Assembly: GCF_023073315.1 (NCBI RefSeq)
Contig: NZ_JADPJH010000028.1
Span: 159,593-223,592 of the forward strand
Source of the DNA: Bradyrhizobium sp. 1
Lineage (GTDB): Bacteria; Pseudomonadota; Alphaproteobacteria; Rhizobiales; Xanthobacteraceae
DNA length: 64,000 nt
Direction: 5' to 3'
Under the pieces are notes generated by a model that made no database searches, had not been told where the DNA came from, and saw nothing but the letters and a program-made list of their open reading frames with translations. The position numbers were made by a program, and so were the translations under genes. Positions 52,117 to 60,006 of the stretch are shown in pieces (position 1 is the first letter of the stretch; each line of letters begins with the position of its first letter).

Positions 52117-52426
52117 CTATTGCCGCGACGCGGCCTCGCACAGCTTCTCCTTGGTGACGGTCTCAGCCACGGCATCAAGCGATACATTCGGAACAAAGAT
52201 CTGGATCGCCGGAAGCCAACTCGGTCTGAGCATAATCGGGCTGATAAAAATGCCGGTCGGCATACCCCCTTAATTCATCCGCGGGTAAGCGCCCAATCGG
52301 CTTGGGATGTCCCTCGGCGTCCGTTGCAAGACCGTGCAATTCTTCGACGACTTTGCCGTTGGCATCAATCAGCACAAGGAAATTGTGGCCGGCAAGTCCG
52401 CCAATGAGAGGATGCTGCGCTTGTGC
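52117..52426 (-). pseudogene. 5'-truncated, frameshifted companion-gene remnant
   Basis: The frame has no start; it follows the portal fragment in the same phase just after its stop. It reads GGLAGHNFLVLIDANGKVVE, then ELHGLATDAEG and QPDYAQTELASGD, and shifts frame near 52,200 into IFVPNVSLDAVAETVTKEKL before stopping. Similar proteins accompany phage hydrolase genes; a partner of the NWRNNNPGN remnant is likely. Confidence 0.55.
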
Positions 52427-53002
52427 TCAGGGCACAGTCTGCGACGTGTTTCGCTGATCGGCCGTGTCATGCACCGTGTGCGCCACGAACTTCATCGCGC
52501 CATTCGACTCCGCCACGTCCTGGGCGAGCAACGCGAACTGGTCGTCGGTGAGATCGTAATAGGTTTCCCGGCTCTCCTCCTCCCGCTCCTCCCACCAGAC
52601 CTTGACGATGCCGGCCTTCGACAGCAGCGCGTCCTTGATGAAGGAATAGAGGACCATGAACCCGCCGTTCTGCTGCATGAAGACGTGATTGACATAGTCC
52701 GTCTCCTGCTGCGCGGCCGCGACATCTTCCGGACCGACCGGCTCGAAGCGTACGACCTCGTCGGAGCCGGCAAAGATGTCCATCAGTGACGGCATCAGGC
52801 CCTCGATGGTATCGGCGACGTCGGTCGACACCGCTCGCGAGCGGCCGTCCTGTGCCGGCATGTCCTTGCGCATGTCGCCGAGATAGTAATCCATCGCGTC
52901 GGCCCGCTCCTCGGCGAGCCGCGCCGCCGACATGGCGGCAAGTGCGTTGGCCTTCTCGGCGGCGAGCATCGCCTTCACTTCGGAGATTGGCATTTTCGGC
53001 AT
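52427..53002 (-). CDS. Phage portal protein, N-terminal part of a split gene
   Basis: This 191-residue frame is the start of a portal: MPKMPISEVKAMLAAEKANA, DAMDYYLGDMRKDMPAQDGR, VADTIEGLMPSLMDIFAGSD and YSFIKDALLSKAGIVKVWWE. AAGG lies before the ATG at 53,002. The portal similarity ends near VAHTVHD, where the inserted DNA begins; a TGA follows. The rest of the portal resumes at 49,370. Confidence 0.8.
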   Translation of the reverse strand: MPKMPISEVKAMLAAEKANALAAMSAARLAEERADAMDYYLGDMRKDMPAQDGRSRAVSTDVADTIEGLMPSLMDIFAGSDEVVRFEPVGPEDVAAAQQETDYVNHVFMQQNGGFMVLYSFIKDALLSKAGIVKVWWEEREEESRETYYDLTDDQFALLAQDVAESNGAMKFVAHTVHDTADQRNTSQTVP

Positions 53003-53252
53003 GAACAACCTTTCCGATCAGCACTTGTTCGCAGCAGCGAACGGGCACATAGCTCCGACGCACTGGAATTATTGAAGGACATTGTATTCATCGAAAGGTG
53101 CGCCGGCGTTGCAGCCAGCACCTCCAATCAGGCAACCACGGCCTATCGATCGTTCCCGTGGGCCCGATCGAACCGCCAATTATCAATACGTTTCAGCGTC
53201 AGAAAGAATCCGCGCGTCTTGCCGTCAAGTGCGAGATAGGCCGGCTTTTGGC

Positions 53253-53507
53253 TCACCTGAAGGCGGTATGGATAGCCAGCGCCGTGACCAGCAACCCGAG
53301 AATGCAGATCCCAAATCCGATCCAGCCTGCAACCACCTGCCGCAGTTCGACACGTCCATTCGCATCGCGACGATACCACGGCCACTGCAATGGCTGCGGA
53401 GTTGCACTGAATGGTTCGACATAGATCCAGCCGAATGAAAGGACTGGCAAGGCAGCTCGCGCGATCGAATATCCAATCAGGTCGACCAGTATTTTGAACG
53501 CTGACAT
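53253..53507 (-). CDS. Small two-span membrane protein
   Basis: This 85-residue protein has two hydrophobic segments (VDLIGYSIARAALPVLSFG; VAGWIGFGICILGLLVTALA) around a polar loop with PWYRRDANGR. Similar proteins are common in Bradyrhizobium accessory DNA. It lies between terminase and portal, an unusual place for a membrane protein, and may be cargo. A longer frame to 53,610 in another phase is not supported. Confidence 0.6.
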   Translation of the reverse strand: MSAFKILVDLIGYSIARAALPVLSFGWIYVEPFSATPQPLQWPWYRRDANGRVELRQVVAGWIGFGICILGLLVTALAIHTAFR

Positions 53508-53600
53508 TGCAAAGCTCGCGCAGCGGTAGCGATTGCACTTTATAGAACACAACGAGAACATCGTCAACCACAGGTTTTATCGCGCACCGCGCCTTTCGGC

Positions 53601-54887
53601 TCACACCCACCCCTGCTCGGCATAGCGGATCGGCCGGTTGAACGCCGTCGCCCTGCCCGGCTGTTCGTAGCAGATCGCCATCAGCCCCAGCGCATCCGCG
53701 GCATGGCTCGACCAGTCGTGTTCGGGGCCAAGCCCGATGTCACGCGTCTCGTCCTTGCGCTCGTGATAAAAGCCGAGCGCTTCGCGGCCGGGCTCTGTCG
53801 TGTCCTCGTTGAACCAGAGCTGCGGCCCGAGCCGCCGCAGCGCCTCGATCCGCATCATGGCCGCACCCGGGCCCTGGTTCTTCACCGGCGGCTCGACCGT
53901 GAAGCCGGCCTCGCGCAGATGATCCTCATAGCGCTTGCCGGTGATGTTGTTCGCGGCAATGCCGTCATGCGGCAGATGGAGGATGGCGCTGTCATAGCCG
54001 CGCGCACGCAGCCAGTTGACGTGAAACGCCAGCACCTGGCCGACGCTCTCATAGTAATCGAGAACGCGAATTTCGCTCCCGACCCACTGCACGACCCAGA
54101 TCGTGAAGGCATCCGCAGCGGCGCCTGCGCCGCCGATGTCGATGAACGCGCGCAGCGGTAGCAGCGGATCTGCCGCGACCTTTCCGATCCGCCTCTGTGC
54201 ACGCGCCTCCGACAGCAGCGAGGCGAAATAGGCGCCCTCGAAAGCGCGCGCATATTCCCCCTCCCAGATGTGATCGTAGCGCTCCGGATAGAGTTTCTGG
54301 TCGAGCAACCGTTCCTCTTCGAGCACGTCCGGAAACCAGGGATTGTCGCGCCAGTTCGCCTTCGCGACGACAGCGCCGTCGGGCCTGCGCCCGCGCAAAA
54401 AGTCGTCGATCGCATCGCTCTTGCGGCGTGGATTCCAGCTCGCCCAGAGTTCGGAGTCCTTGGCGCGGATCGTCGGCCGTAGCAGCGCGAGGCTGCGTGG
54501 GCTCAGCGACTGCGCCTCGTCGATCCAGGCGATGCGAAATCCTTCCAATGATTTGATCGAGTCGGCCGTGTGATCCTGAAGCCCGCGGAAGATGATCAGT
54601 CCGTCTCCGGGCGTCTCGATCTTGTCGCTGAACAGCTTGAAGCCGTGGCCAAGACCAAGGCTCGCGATCTTGCCTTCGATCAGCCGCTTCGAGGATTGCG
54701 CCAGCGTGCGCTGCGCCTCGCGAATGCAGACGGCGAGCGTACCGCGCTCGGCCTGGCAGGTCTCGACCAGCAGCTCGCCGAAGAAATGCGATTTTCCCGA
54801 GCCGCGTCCACCGTAAACACCCTTATAGCGTGCAGGTTTCAACAGCGGCTCGAAGATCTTGGCCGTCGGAATTTTCAGGATGGACAA
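53601..54887 (-). CDS. terL: Terminase large subunit
   Basis: This 428-residue packaging ATPase/nuclease has Walker A GGRGSGKS (26-33), Walker B WIDEAQ (121-126), and a C-terminal RNase H-like nuclease with acidic residues in FIDIGG, YDSAILHLPHDG and HAADALG. It belongs to the PBSX/Terminase_3 group. It packages DNA into the prohead through the portal, which here is broken. Confidence 0.92.
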   Translation of the reverse strand: MSILKIPTAKIFEPLLKPARYKGVYGGRGSGKSHFFGELLVETCQAERGTLAVCIREAQRTLAQSSKRLIEGKIASLGLGHGFKLFSDKIETPGDGLIIFRGLQDHTADSIKSLEGFRIAWIDEAQSLSPRSLALLRPTIRAKDSELWASWNPRRKSDAIDDFLRGRRPDGAVVAKANWRDNPWFPDVLEEERLLDQKLYPERYDHIWEGEYARAFEGAYFASLLSEARAQRRIGKVAADPLLPLRAFIDIGGAGAAADAFTIWVVQWVGSEIRVLDYYESVGQVLAFHVNWLRARGYDSAILHLPHDGIAANNITGKRYEDHLREAGFTVEPPVKNQGPGAAMMRIEALRRLGPQLWFNEDTTEPGREALGFYHERKDETRDIGLGPEHDWSSHAADALGLMAICYEQPGRATAFNRPIRYAEQGWV

Positions 54888-54905
54888 TGGATGCGCTCGC
54901 TCACC

Positions 54906-55190
54906 CTAGGGCAGGCCAATGCGCCTGCGCCATATCGCGGACCAGTCTTCGGTGTCAGGAGTGTGCGGTTGTCCCTGCGGAGCTTGATTGAAACCAGCAA
55001 GGACGCCCCCGGAAGACGTAGGCCACGATCCGAATCGGCTTTCGAGTCGCTTTGTGGCGAGAGCGGAAACGAGGCGTCCGAAGGAATAAAGGGCACGCAC
55101 CCTCCACGTATTTCTTGTCCACTCCCATGATCTGAGCTCCGGTGATTTTTCACGGTCCGCCGGTTCAAGCGTCGCGCCCGGCAGCACCAC
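54906..55190 (-). CDS. Hypothetical protein between the terminase genes
   Basis: This frame of up to 94 residues ends SWPTSSGGVLAGFNQAPQGQ then DTEDWSAIWRRRIGLP, which looks protein-like. It overlaps the 3' end of the small-terminase-like gene. The start is unclear (first codon GTG) and other frames are also open, so it is uncertain. Confidence 0.35.
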   Translation of the reverse strand: MVLPGATLEPADREKSPELRSWEWTRNTWRVRALYSFGRLVSALATKRLESRFGSWPTSSGGVLAGFNQAPQGQPHTPDTEDWSAIWRRRIGLP

Positions 55191-55503
55191 CGCTCGGGCT
55201 TCCCGGATACACGATGATCCGCTCGACCCGGTGAATTAGCTCCAGCACGCCGTCCTCACCGTTCTCGATCGGCTGCGCGGCCTTGCCCCAGCCCCGATCG
55301 AGGATCGCATTAGCGGCCGAGACGCGGGCGGCCGGCGTCGCGTCGTCGCTGCGCATGATGCCGACCAGCACCCGGAGCGCAGTTCTGGTGTGGCTGCGCG
55401 CGAGCGAGCGGATTTCGGTCAAGGTGCGCGCGCTGGACGTCTTCCTGCGCGCGAGCGGGCGGACCGGCTCGCTCACAAGCGTAATTTCCATCTCCTCGCT
55501 CAA
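55165..55503 (-). CDS. Small-terminase-like protein, copy 1
   Basis: This protein of about 112 residues has a central helical block (LRVLVGIMRSDDATPAARVS, AANAILDRGWGKAAQPIE, then ELIHRVERIIV). Such proteins precede TerL in rhizobial prophages and are thought to be small-terminase-like. The TTG at 55,503 has GGGAG eight bases upstream and overlaps the preceding 23-residue frame (TTGA); an ATG at 55,491 has its ribosome site too close. Confidence 0.7.
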   Translation of the reverse strand: MSEEMEITLVSEPVRPLARRKTSSARTLTEIRSLARSHTRTALRVLVGIMRSDDATPAARVSAANAILDRGWGKAAQPIENGEDGVLELIHRVERIIVYPGSPSGGAAGRDA

Positions 55504-55571
55504 GAAAACATCTCCCACACAACGATTGCAACCAGGCCCGCGAGCGCGAGCGATATCAGATAGGCGGTCAT
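55500..55571 (-). CDS. 23-residue membrane leader peptide
   Basis: ATG at 55,571 follows GGAGAG and opens a 23-residue single hydrophobic helix (MTAYLISLALAGLVAIVVWE). Its TGA overlaps the TTG start of the next gene. It could couple translation or be a small membrane protein. Confidence 0.5.
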   Translation of the reverse strand: MTAYLISLALAGLVAIVVWEMFS

Positions 55572-56020
55572 CGTCTCTCCACGAAAAAGAAAATGCGCGG
55601 CAGATCGCGTGACGAAGCGCGATCGTTTCGGGCGCGAACCCTATCTCCGACAAGCCCGGAGACCGCAGCGGCGCGGGCGAACAGCGCCCGGCGCCGCAAG
55701 GCCGGCACGTTCGCGCGTGCACGGCCAGCAATGGTTCGGACGGCGGCACGCCGATCGGCGCTCCCTCAACGCGTTTCAAGCGAGTGCGTGGCCGTGATGC
55801 GTGGGCCACCGTCCGATTCTGGAATTGGATACGAAGAAACCCGCGGCGGATGCGTCCCGCGCGGGTGTCACGAACTTTTCGATGATGCCACTATGCCAGT
55901 GTTTTGCCCGACGGGTCAACTGTTATTTCGTTTTTGACGAAATCCAACATCGGGCCCTCCAGGGAAACCAATTCTCTTTGGCTGAGGGCGTGGTTGCGGA
56001 GGCCATGGGTGCTTTTGTGG
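55572..56020. other. Gap between the two small-terminase-like genes
   Basis: No gene is supported in this 449-base stretch. Its right half carries hairpin repeat copy 1 (55,840-55,920). Open frames here on both strands look like shadows. It separates the two related genes and may mark an insertion. Confidence 0.4.
55840..55920. repeat. Dispersed hairpin repeat, copy 1
   Basis: A GC-rich near-palindrome (CCCGCGGCGGA...GCGCGGG) is followed after about 14 bases by GATGATGCCACTATGCCAGT and GTTTTGCCCGACGGGTCAA. The same two-part unit occurs at 56,452 and 62,418, always in the same orientation. Confidence 0.85.
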
Positions 56021-56407
56021 TCATTGCAATTTCTTCCGGGGCGAAGCGATTTGCGAAGATTTCGATGACTTCGTTTCATCGTCAAGGTCGGCGATTGCTT
56101 CTGAATGCTCGGGGTGGACGATCACGCGTTCGATGCGATGAATCAATTCTAGCGGGGATCGGTCGGTGGCCAAGGGCTGCACCGGCTTACCCCAACCGCG
56201 GTCAAGAAGGGCATTGGCGGCGGCGACGCGCGCAAATGCATTTGCGGTCTCTCTGATCATGATTGTGGCAAGCACGTTCAGCGCCGCTTCGGTCTTGTCT
56301 CTTGCCAGCGCTTCAACATCGTCGAGTGTCGGTGCCCTGAAACCCTCGCCGGCGACATACTGCACGGGTGGCAAAGTCAACGCGGTCCCTCTTTTCAGCT
56401 TGGTCAT
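56021..56407 (-). CDS. Small-terminase-like protein, copy 2
   Basis: This 128-residue protein matches copy 1 in its core (LNVLATIMIRETANAFARVA, AANALLDRGWGKPVQPL, then LELIHRIERVIVHPE) but differs at both ends. AGGGA lies eight bases before the ATG. It is bracketed by hairpin repeats 1 and 2, so it may have arrived separately from the phage genes. Confidence 0.7.
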   Translation of the reverse strand: MTKLKRGTALTLPPVQYVAGEGFRAPTLDDVEALARDKTEAALNVLATIMIRETANAFARVAAANALLDRGWGKPVQPLATDRSPLELIHRIERVIVHPEHSEAIADLDDETKSSKSSQIASPRKKLQ

Positions 56408-56721
56408 TTCAAAATCCCTTTTAAAAGCCAATGCGTCTCAGAAATAAAAATCCCGCGGCGGATTGCTCCGCGCGGGCCAGCCTTCGAACCGTTTTCGATG
56501 GTGCCACTATGCCAGTGTTTTGCCCGACGGGTCAAGCTCTTTATGAGGATAAACAGAATTTCGGCTGAAGGCCGCTACGAGGCGGAAGCTGCGGCCTGGC
56601 ACCATGCCGCGATCAGTCGCTAAACCAAAAGCGACCTTTGACTCGACCAACTCCGAAATCACGCATAGAGTTTGGTTGTGTTCTTTGGAAACGCTATCGG
56701 CCCGCTTTGCTAGGGGCTCAC
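56408..56721. other. Gap at the right edge of the prophage
   Basis: No gene is supported in these 314 bases. They contain hairpin repeat copy 2 and the promoter side of the plus-strand membrane-protein gene. No integrase site or tRNA was seen. Confidence 0.4.
56452..56535. repeat. Dispersed hairpin repeat, copy 2
   Basis: The palindrome CCCGCGGCGGATTGC...CGCGGG spans 56,452-56,476; the TGCCAGTGTTTTGCCCGACG element ends at 56,535. It lies 44 bases upstream of small-terminase-like copy 2. Confidence 0.85.
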
Positions 56722-57522
56722 GTGACAGAACCTGCGAACAATCCTGCTGCAAACAGCACCGGTGCTTTTGACAACTTGTTTGCGCCCGCAAAAGAGTGGG
56801 GGGCCTTTTCCGCGCAGGTACTGTCAATCGCGGCGGTAGCCGCCTATGCATACGAATGGGGGTACGGCGCCGCTATTGGCTTTGACATACTCTCGACGAC
56901 AAGCGTAACGGATCGGGCGTCGGAATGGCGAGTGCTGTGGCCGATCGTTCTCGCGATTTTCGCCGGCCGTCTTCTCACTCCGCCTTGGGGTGACATGTCT
57001 GACTATCCGGAATGGGCGCTGAAGGTGCGAGATGAACGGATTAATGCATTTGCGTTGATTCCGTTTATAATTCTGTTTGTTCTGTTCATTACCATGATGT
57101 TCGTGCCTGCGTTCCGAGAGACCCATCCGGAGACCGGCGACGATCCCAGCGGAATAGCGGCTTATTCATTTGGCTGTCTTTTGTTGATGTTCGTCTCCTC
57201 TCCAATCTTCGAAGTGAAATTCGCTGCTCTTGGAAGAATTGGTCGCTATATTGCAATGTTACTTTGCACAATTTTGTTTGCACATTTTCTTGGTAGCTCG
57301 GATGGCGATGACATCCTCAACCAACGCGTGCGGATCCCTCTCGCTTGTTTGGGCGAAAACGCGACGGCACGCCTTGTCGGGATCGTACGTAGCTTTGATT
57401 CCGGATCGCTGCTTCTCAATCAAGCAGGGAAATTTTACTGGATGGAGGCAAAAGACACCAGGAAGCTTGAAGTCCTTCCCCCTTCAGCCGCAAGCGATCA
57501 GTTGGCTTGCGCTCGCCATTGA
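56722..57522 (+). CDS. Multi-span membrane protein of unknown function
   Basis: This 266-residue protein has about five hydrophobic segments (for example IVLAIFAGRLL, FALIPFIILFVLFITMMFV, MLLCTILFAHFLG) and a soluble C-terminal domain (GIVRSFDSGSLLLNQAGKFY). GTG at 56,722 has AGGGG six bases upstream; a TTG at 56,638 would add 28 residues. It is more AT-rich than the catabolic genes. No family was recognised. Confidence 0.65.
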   Translation: MTEPANNPAANSTGAFDNLFAPAKEWGAFSAQVLSIAAVAAYAYEWGYGAAIGFDILSTTSVTDRASEWRVLWPIVLAIFAGRLLTPPWGDMSDYPEWALKVRDERINAFALIPFIILFVLFITMMFVPAFRETHPETGDDPSGIAAYSFGCLLLMFVSSPIFEVKFAALGRIGRYIAMLLCTILFAHFLGSSDGDDILNQRVRIPLACLGENATARLVGIVRSFDSGSLLLNQAGKFYWMEAKDTRKLEVLPPSAASDQLACARH

Positions 57523-57537
57523 AGCTCCCCGCCCCAC

Positions 57538-57897
57538 TCAGGCCGCTCCGCGCAGGGGGAGCGCCAGTTGAAGGTGAAAAGGCCGCGCGGCGTTGGCTTC
57601 GATAAACGCCTGTAAGGCCGGAGTGATCTCCGCGTTGCCGGCGGCTGCCTCTGCCAACGCATCTGCGATTTCGCTGGTCGCATCGCGCGCGTGCCCCTGG
57701 ATCGCGTTGAAGGCAACGATCCGGACCGGATATGTGTATTGGCCGGAGAGAAGATCGCGAACGATGGTGTCGCGGTCGGTGTCCTGCTCATCGGTCTCGC
57801 GCCAGGCGCAGCCGGCGCGCGCGCCAAAGTCTTCAAGCACGAGATAGATGTCCCGATCGAGGCGGTCCGCCGGGACGATCGATGGCGATGAACGCAT
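57538..57897 (-). CDS. Conserved hypothetical protein
   Basis: This 119-residue protein has a conserved N-terminal half (DIYLVLEDFGARAGCAWRET, then DRDTIVRDLLSGQYTYPVRI and VAFNAIQG) that I recognise from many rhizobial genomes without known function. An imperfect hairpin lies just upstream of its start. Confidence 0.75.
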   Translation of the reverse strand: MRSSPSIVPADRLDRDIYLVLEDFGARAGCAWRETDEQDTDRDTIVRDLLSGQYTYPVRIVAFNAIQGHARDATSEIADALAEAAAGNAEITPALQAFIEANAARPFHLQLALPLRGAA

Positions 57898-57918
57898 ACG
57901 CTTACTCCCAAACTAGTG

Positions 57919-57977
57919 GGCGGAGAGACGGCCCCGGCATCGCAGGGGGGCTGGGGTATGGCCGGGGCCTCTCCGCC
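57919..57977. other. Inverted repeat in the leader of the preceding gene
   Basis: The arms GGCGGAGAG...GCCCCGGC (57,919-57,938) and GCCGGGGCCTCTCCGCC (57,961-57,977) pair except for a three-base bulge. It begins 22 bases before the minus-strand start codon and could affect translation or act as a terminator for upstream RNA. Confidence 0.45.
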
Positions 57978-58072
57978 AGCTCGGCGGCGAGCCAGCACCG
58001 CACCAATTCTCCAGTGACTGCCGCAGTTCCTGATTTGAGGAGATTCTTGATGGCGCATCAATAGGCGTAAGA

Positions 58073-58098
58073 AAGCCGGTCGCTCACGCGACCGGCTT
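58073..58098 (-). terminator. Intrinsic terminator of the DUF3606 gene
   Basis: A perfect 11-base stem (AAGCCGGTCGC/GCGACCGGCTT) with a four-base loop is followed on the minus strand by TTCTTACG. It lies 27 bases after the stop codon. Confidence 0.8.
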
Positions 58099-58124
58099 GC
58101 CACGAACCATGGGGGAAGGAAAAT

Positions 58125-58310
58125 TTAGCGGCCTAGCTTGCGCTCGATCTTTTTCCGGCTGTTGCCGACCTTCTTGACCGCCTTCTTCACGGCCGAAGCC
58201 GAGCGGCCCGTCTTCTTTGCCTCGTAGCCGACTTCGTACTTCTGACCACCCGCAACGCGGGCGCGGTCTTGTTTGCGACCGCGAGCGGTCTGCTTCTTTG
58301 CTTTAGCCAT
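58125..58310 (-). CDS. DUF3606-type small basic protein
   Basis: This 61-residue Lys/Arg-rich protein has the DUF3606 pattern: KYEVGYEAKKTGRSASAVKK, then AVKKVGNSRKKIERKL. Its function is unknown. GGAGG precedes the ATG. It is divergent from the DNA ligase gene, sharing a short promoter region. Confidence 0.75.
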   Translation of the reverse strand: MAKAKKQTARGRKQDRARVAGGQKYEVGYEAKKTGRSASAVKKAVKKVGNSRKKIERKLGR

Positions 58311-58443
58311 ATGCACCTCCATGCGTTCAAAAAACGCAATGGGATTCAAATGGTTCCTTCCAGCACCGCGCGACCAGATGGGAGAGCGGAACGAATCCCC
58401 GCGCAAAGATTCGAATCAAGGTGTTCGTTGCGTGGAGAGTTCA

Positions 58444-59367
58444 GTGGCGTTTCAGCGTGAAAGCAAGTCAGCAGCAATCGGCGTCAAGGTGCCTTTCCCG
58501 GGCTTTATCGAACCGGCTTTGGCTTCGCCGATCGAGAGGGTGCCGGCTGGCGAGCGCTGGATTCACGAGATCAAGTTCGACGGCTACCGCGTCCAGGTTC
58601 ATCTTGCCAACGAAGCTGTGAAGGTCTTCACCCGCCGCGGTTACGATTGGACAAAGCGGTTCAGGAAGGTCGCCGATGACGCCTGGCACATCAAGGCGGC
58701 TTCGGCGATCATCGACGGCGAAGTGGTCGTTCCGGCTGTCGATGGCACAACCGATTTCTCTGTGCTGCAAAACGAGCTGAAAGGCTCATCCAGAAAGATC
58801 GTTCTTGTCGCTTTCGATCTGCTCTACCTCAATGGACATGATATTCGCCGCCTGCCGCTCGTTCAACGGAAGGCTGAGCTGAAGAAGATCATTGCCGGCA
58901 GTGACGTTCAATTCAGCGAAAGCTTCGAGATCGAGGGCGGCGAGATGTTGGCGCACGCCTGCAAGGTCGGGCTCGAGGGCGTCGTCTCAAAGGTGCGGGA
59001 CAGCATCTACGCAAGCGGCCGCGGCAACAACTGGGTCAAGAAGACCTGCGCCCAACGCGAGACGTTGACCATTGCCGGCTTCGCACTGGATGAAGGCAAA
59101 TGGGACGGCATCTATCTCGGGCGTCGCAAGGGCGCCGGTTTGATTTATGCCGGCAAGGTCGATCATGGGTTCGACAAGGCGTCAGCGACAGAACTCCAGA
59201 GCCGGCTAAAGCCCCTCATTCGCAAATCGCAGCCCTACGCGAAGCGCATCGCGCACAAGGGCATTTGGGTGGAGCCGAAGCTGCTTGCGGAAATCGAGTA
59301 CCGCGCGAAATCGGCTGAGGGGAAAGTCCGGCATCCGTTCTACAAGGGTTTGAGGGAGGACCTTTAG
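58444..59367 (+). CDS. ATP-dependent DNA ligase, LigD/LigC type without extra domains
   Basis: This 307-residue protein has the nucleotidyltransferase core with the adenylated Lys in EIKFDGYR, then IIDGEVVV, LVAFDLLYLNG, GLEGVVSKVRDS and NNWVKKTC, followed by an OB domain. It lacks the polymerase and phosphoesterase domains of full LigD. It probably works in end joining or base excision repair. GTG at 58,444 follows GGAGAG. Confidence 0.88.
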   Translation: MAFQRESKSAAIGVKVPFPGFIEPALASPIERVPAGERWIHEIKFDGYRVQVHLANEAVKVFTRRGYDWTKRFRKVADDAWHIKAASAIIDGEVVVPAVDGTTDFSVLQNELKGSSRKIVLVAFDLLYLNGHDIRRLPLVQRKAELKKIIAGSDVQFSESFEIEGGEMLAHACKVGLEGVVSKVRDSIYASGRGNNWVKKTCAQRETLTIAGFALDEGKWDGIYLGRRKGAGLIYAGKVDHGFDKASATELQSRLKPLIRKSQPYAKRIAHKGIWVEPKLLAEIEYRAKSAEGKVRHPFYKGLREDL

Positions 59368-59901
59368 ATGAGTTCTTCTGCGAGAAGAAAGAGGAGTCAT
59401 CAAATGTCTAGCGATGAGCAGGTTCTGAACGCCGTGCAGGAGGCGCAGGCGATTCTGGCGAGCTACGTTGAGCCGGGCCAGCGCGACTGCGAGCAGACCA
59501 TCAACGACTTGCTCGGTATCCTGGATCATGAAGCCGTCGTTCGCGCGGTTGAGGAGATGGAAGCGCAGGGGCGCGCTGTGCGCGAGTTGCGGGAAGCGAT
59601 TGATCGCGGCGAGCGTCCTCGATCGGAGCCTCCAAGAAACACGGTCGAACCCGATCTTCCACTGATGTCCGAAGAGAAGCGACCGCAGGACCCGCACTTG
59701 GACGGCGGCGATTTACGCTATGAGGGCTACACGTTCGAGACCCGCGAGCACGCCGGGGAGTATCCCGACACCATGCCCCAAGTGATCGAGGTGACGGACC
59801 CTGAAGGACGGAAGGCGGCCTACCTTCCTCTGAGCCGCGACGGAAACGTGGTTGATAGCTCGGCGGTGGTGCGGAAACTGAAGGACTGCGAAGAACGCTA
59901 G
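59368..59901 (+). CDS. Conserved hypothetical protein
   Basis: This protein of up to 177 residues has a helical N-terminal half (VLNAVQEAQAILASYVEPGQ, TINDLLGILDHEAVVRAVEE) and a C-terminal region with VIEVTDPEGRKAAYLPLSRD. It begins immediately after the ligase stop (TAGATG). An ATG at 59,404 with GAGGAG seven bases upstream is an equally good start. Confidence 0.7.
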   Translation: MSSSARRKRSHQMSSDEQVLNAVQEAQAILASYVEPGQRDCEQTINDLLGILDHEAVVRAVEEMEAQGRAVRELREAIDRGERPRSEPPRNTVEPDLPLMSEEKRPQDPHLDGGDLRYEGYTFETREHAGEYPDTMPQVIEVTDPEGRKAAYLPLSRDGNVVDSSAVVRKLKDCEER

Positions 59902-60006
59902 AGCGCGTACGTTTTCCACACCCACGACACGCAGTAGCACAGCGCGATGGTGGCCCCCTAGGTATCGACAATTTGCCAAGTCCAACGGTTTGGCTTTGAT
60001 GTCCCC

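Noticed and set aside
55801..56256. Open frames across the hairpin repeats (CQCFARRVN-type peptides)
   Set aside because: The same peptide recurs wherever the repeat occurs, so it reflects repeat DNA and not a gene.
58395..58425. GATTCGAATC segment resembling a tRNA T-arm
   Set aside because: No acceptor or anticodon stem can be built around it.
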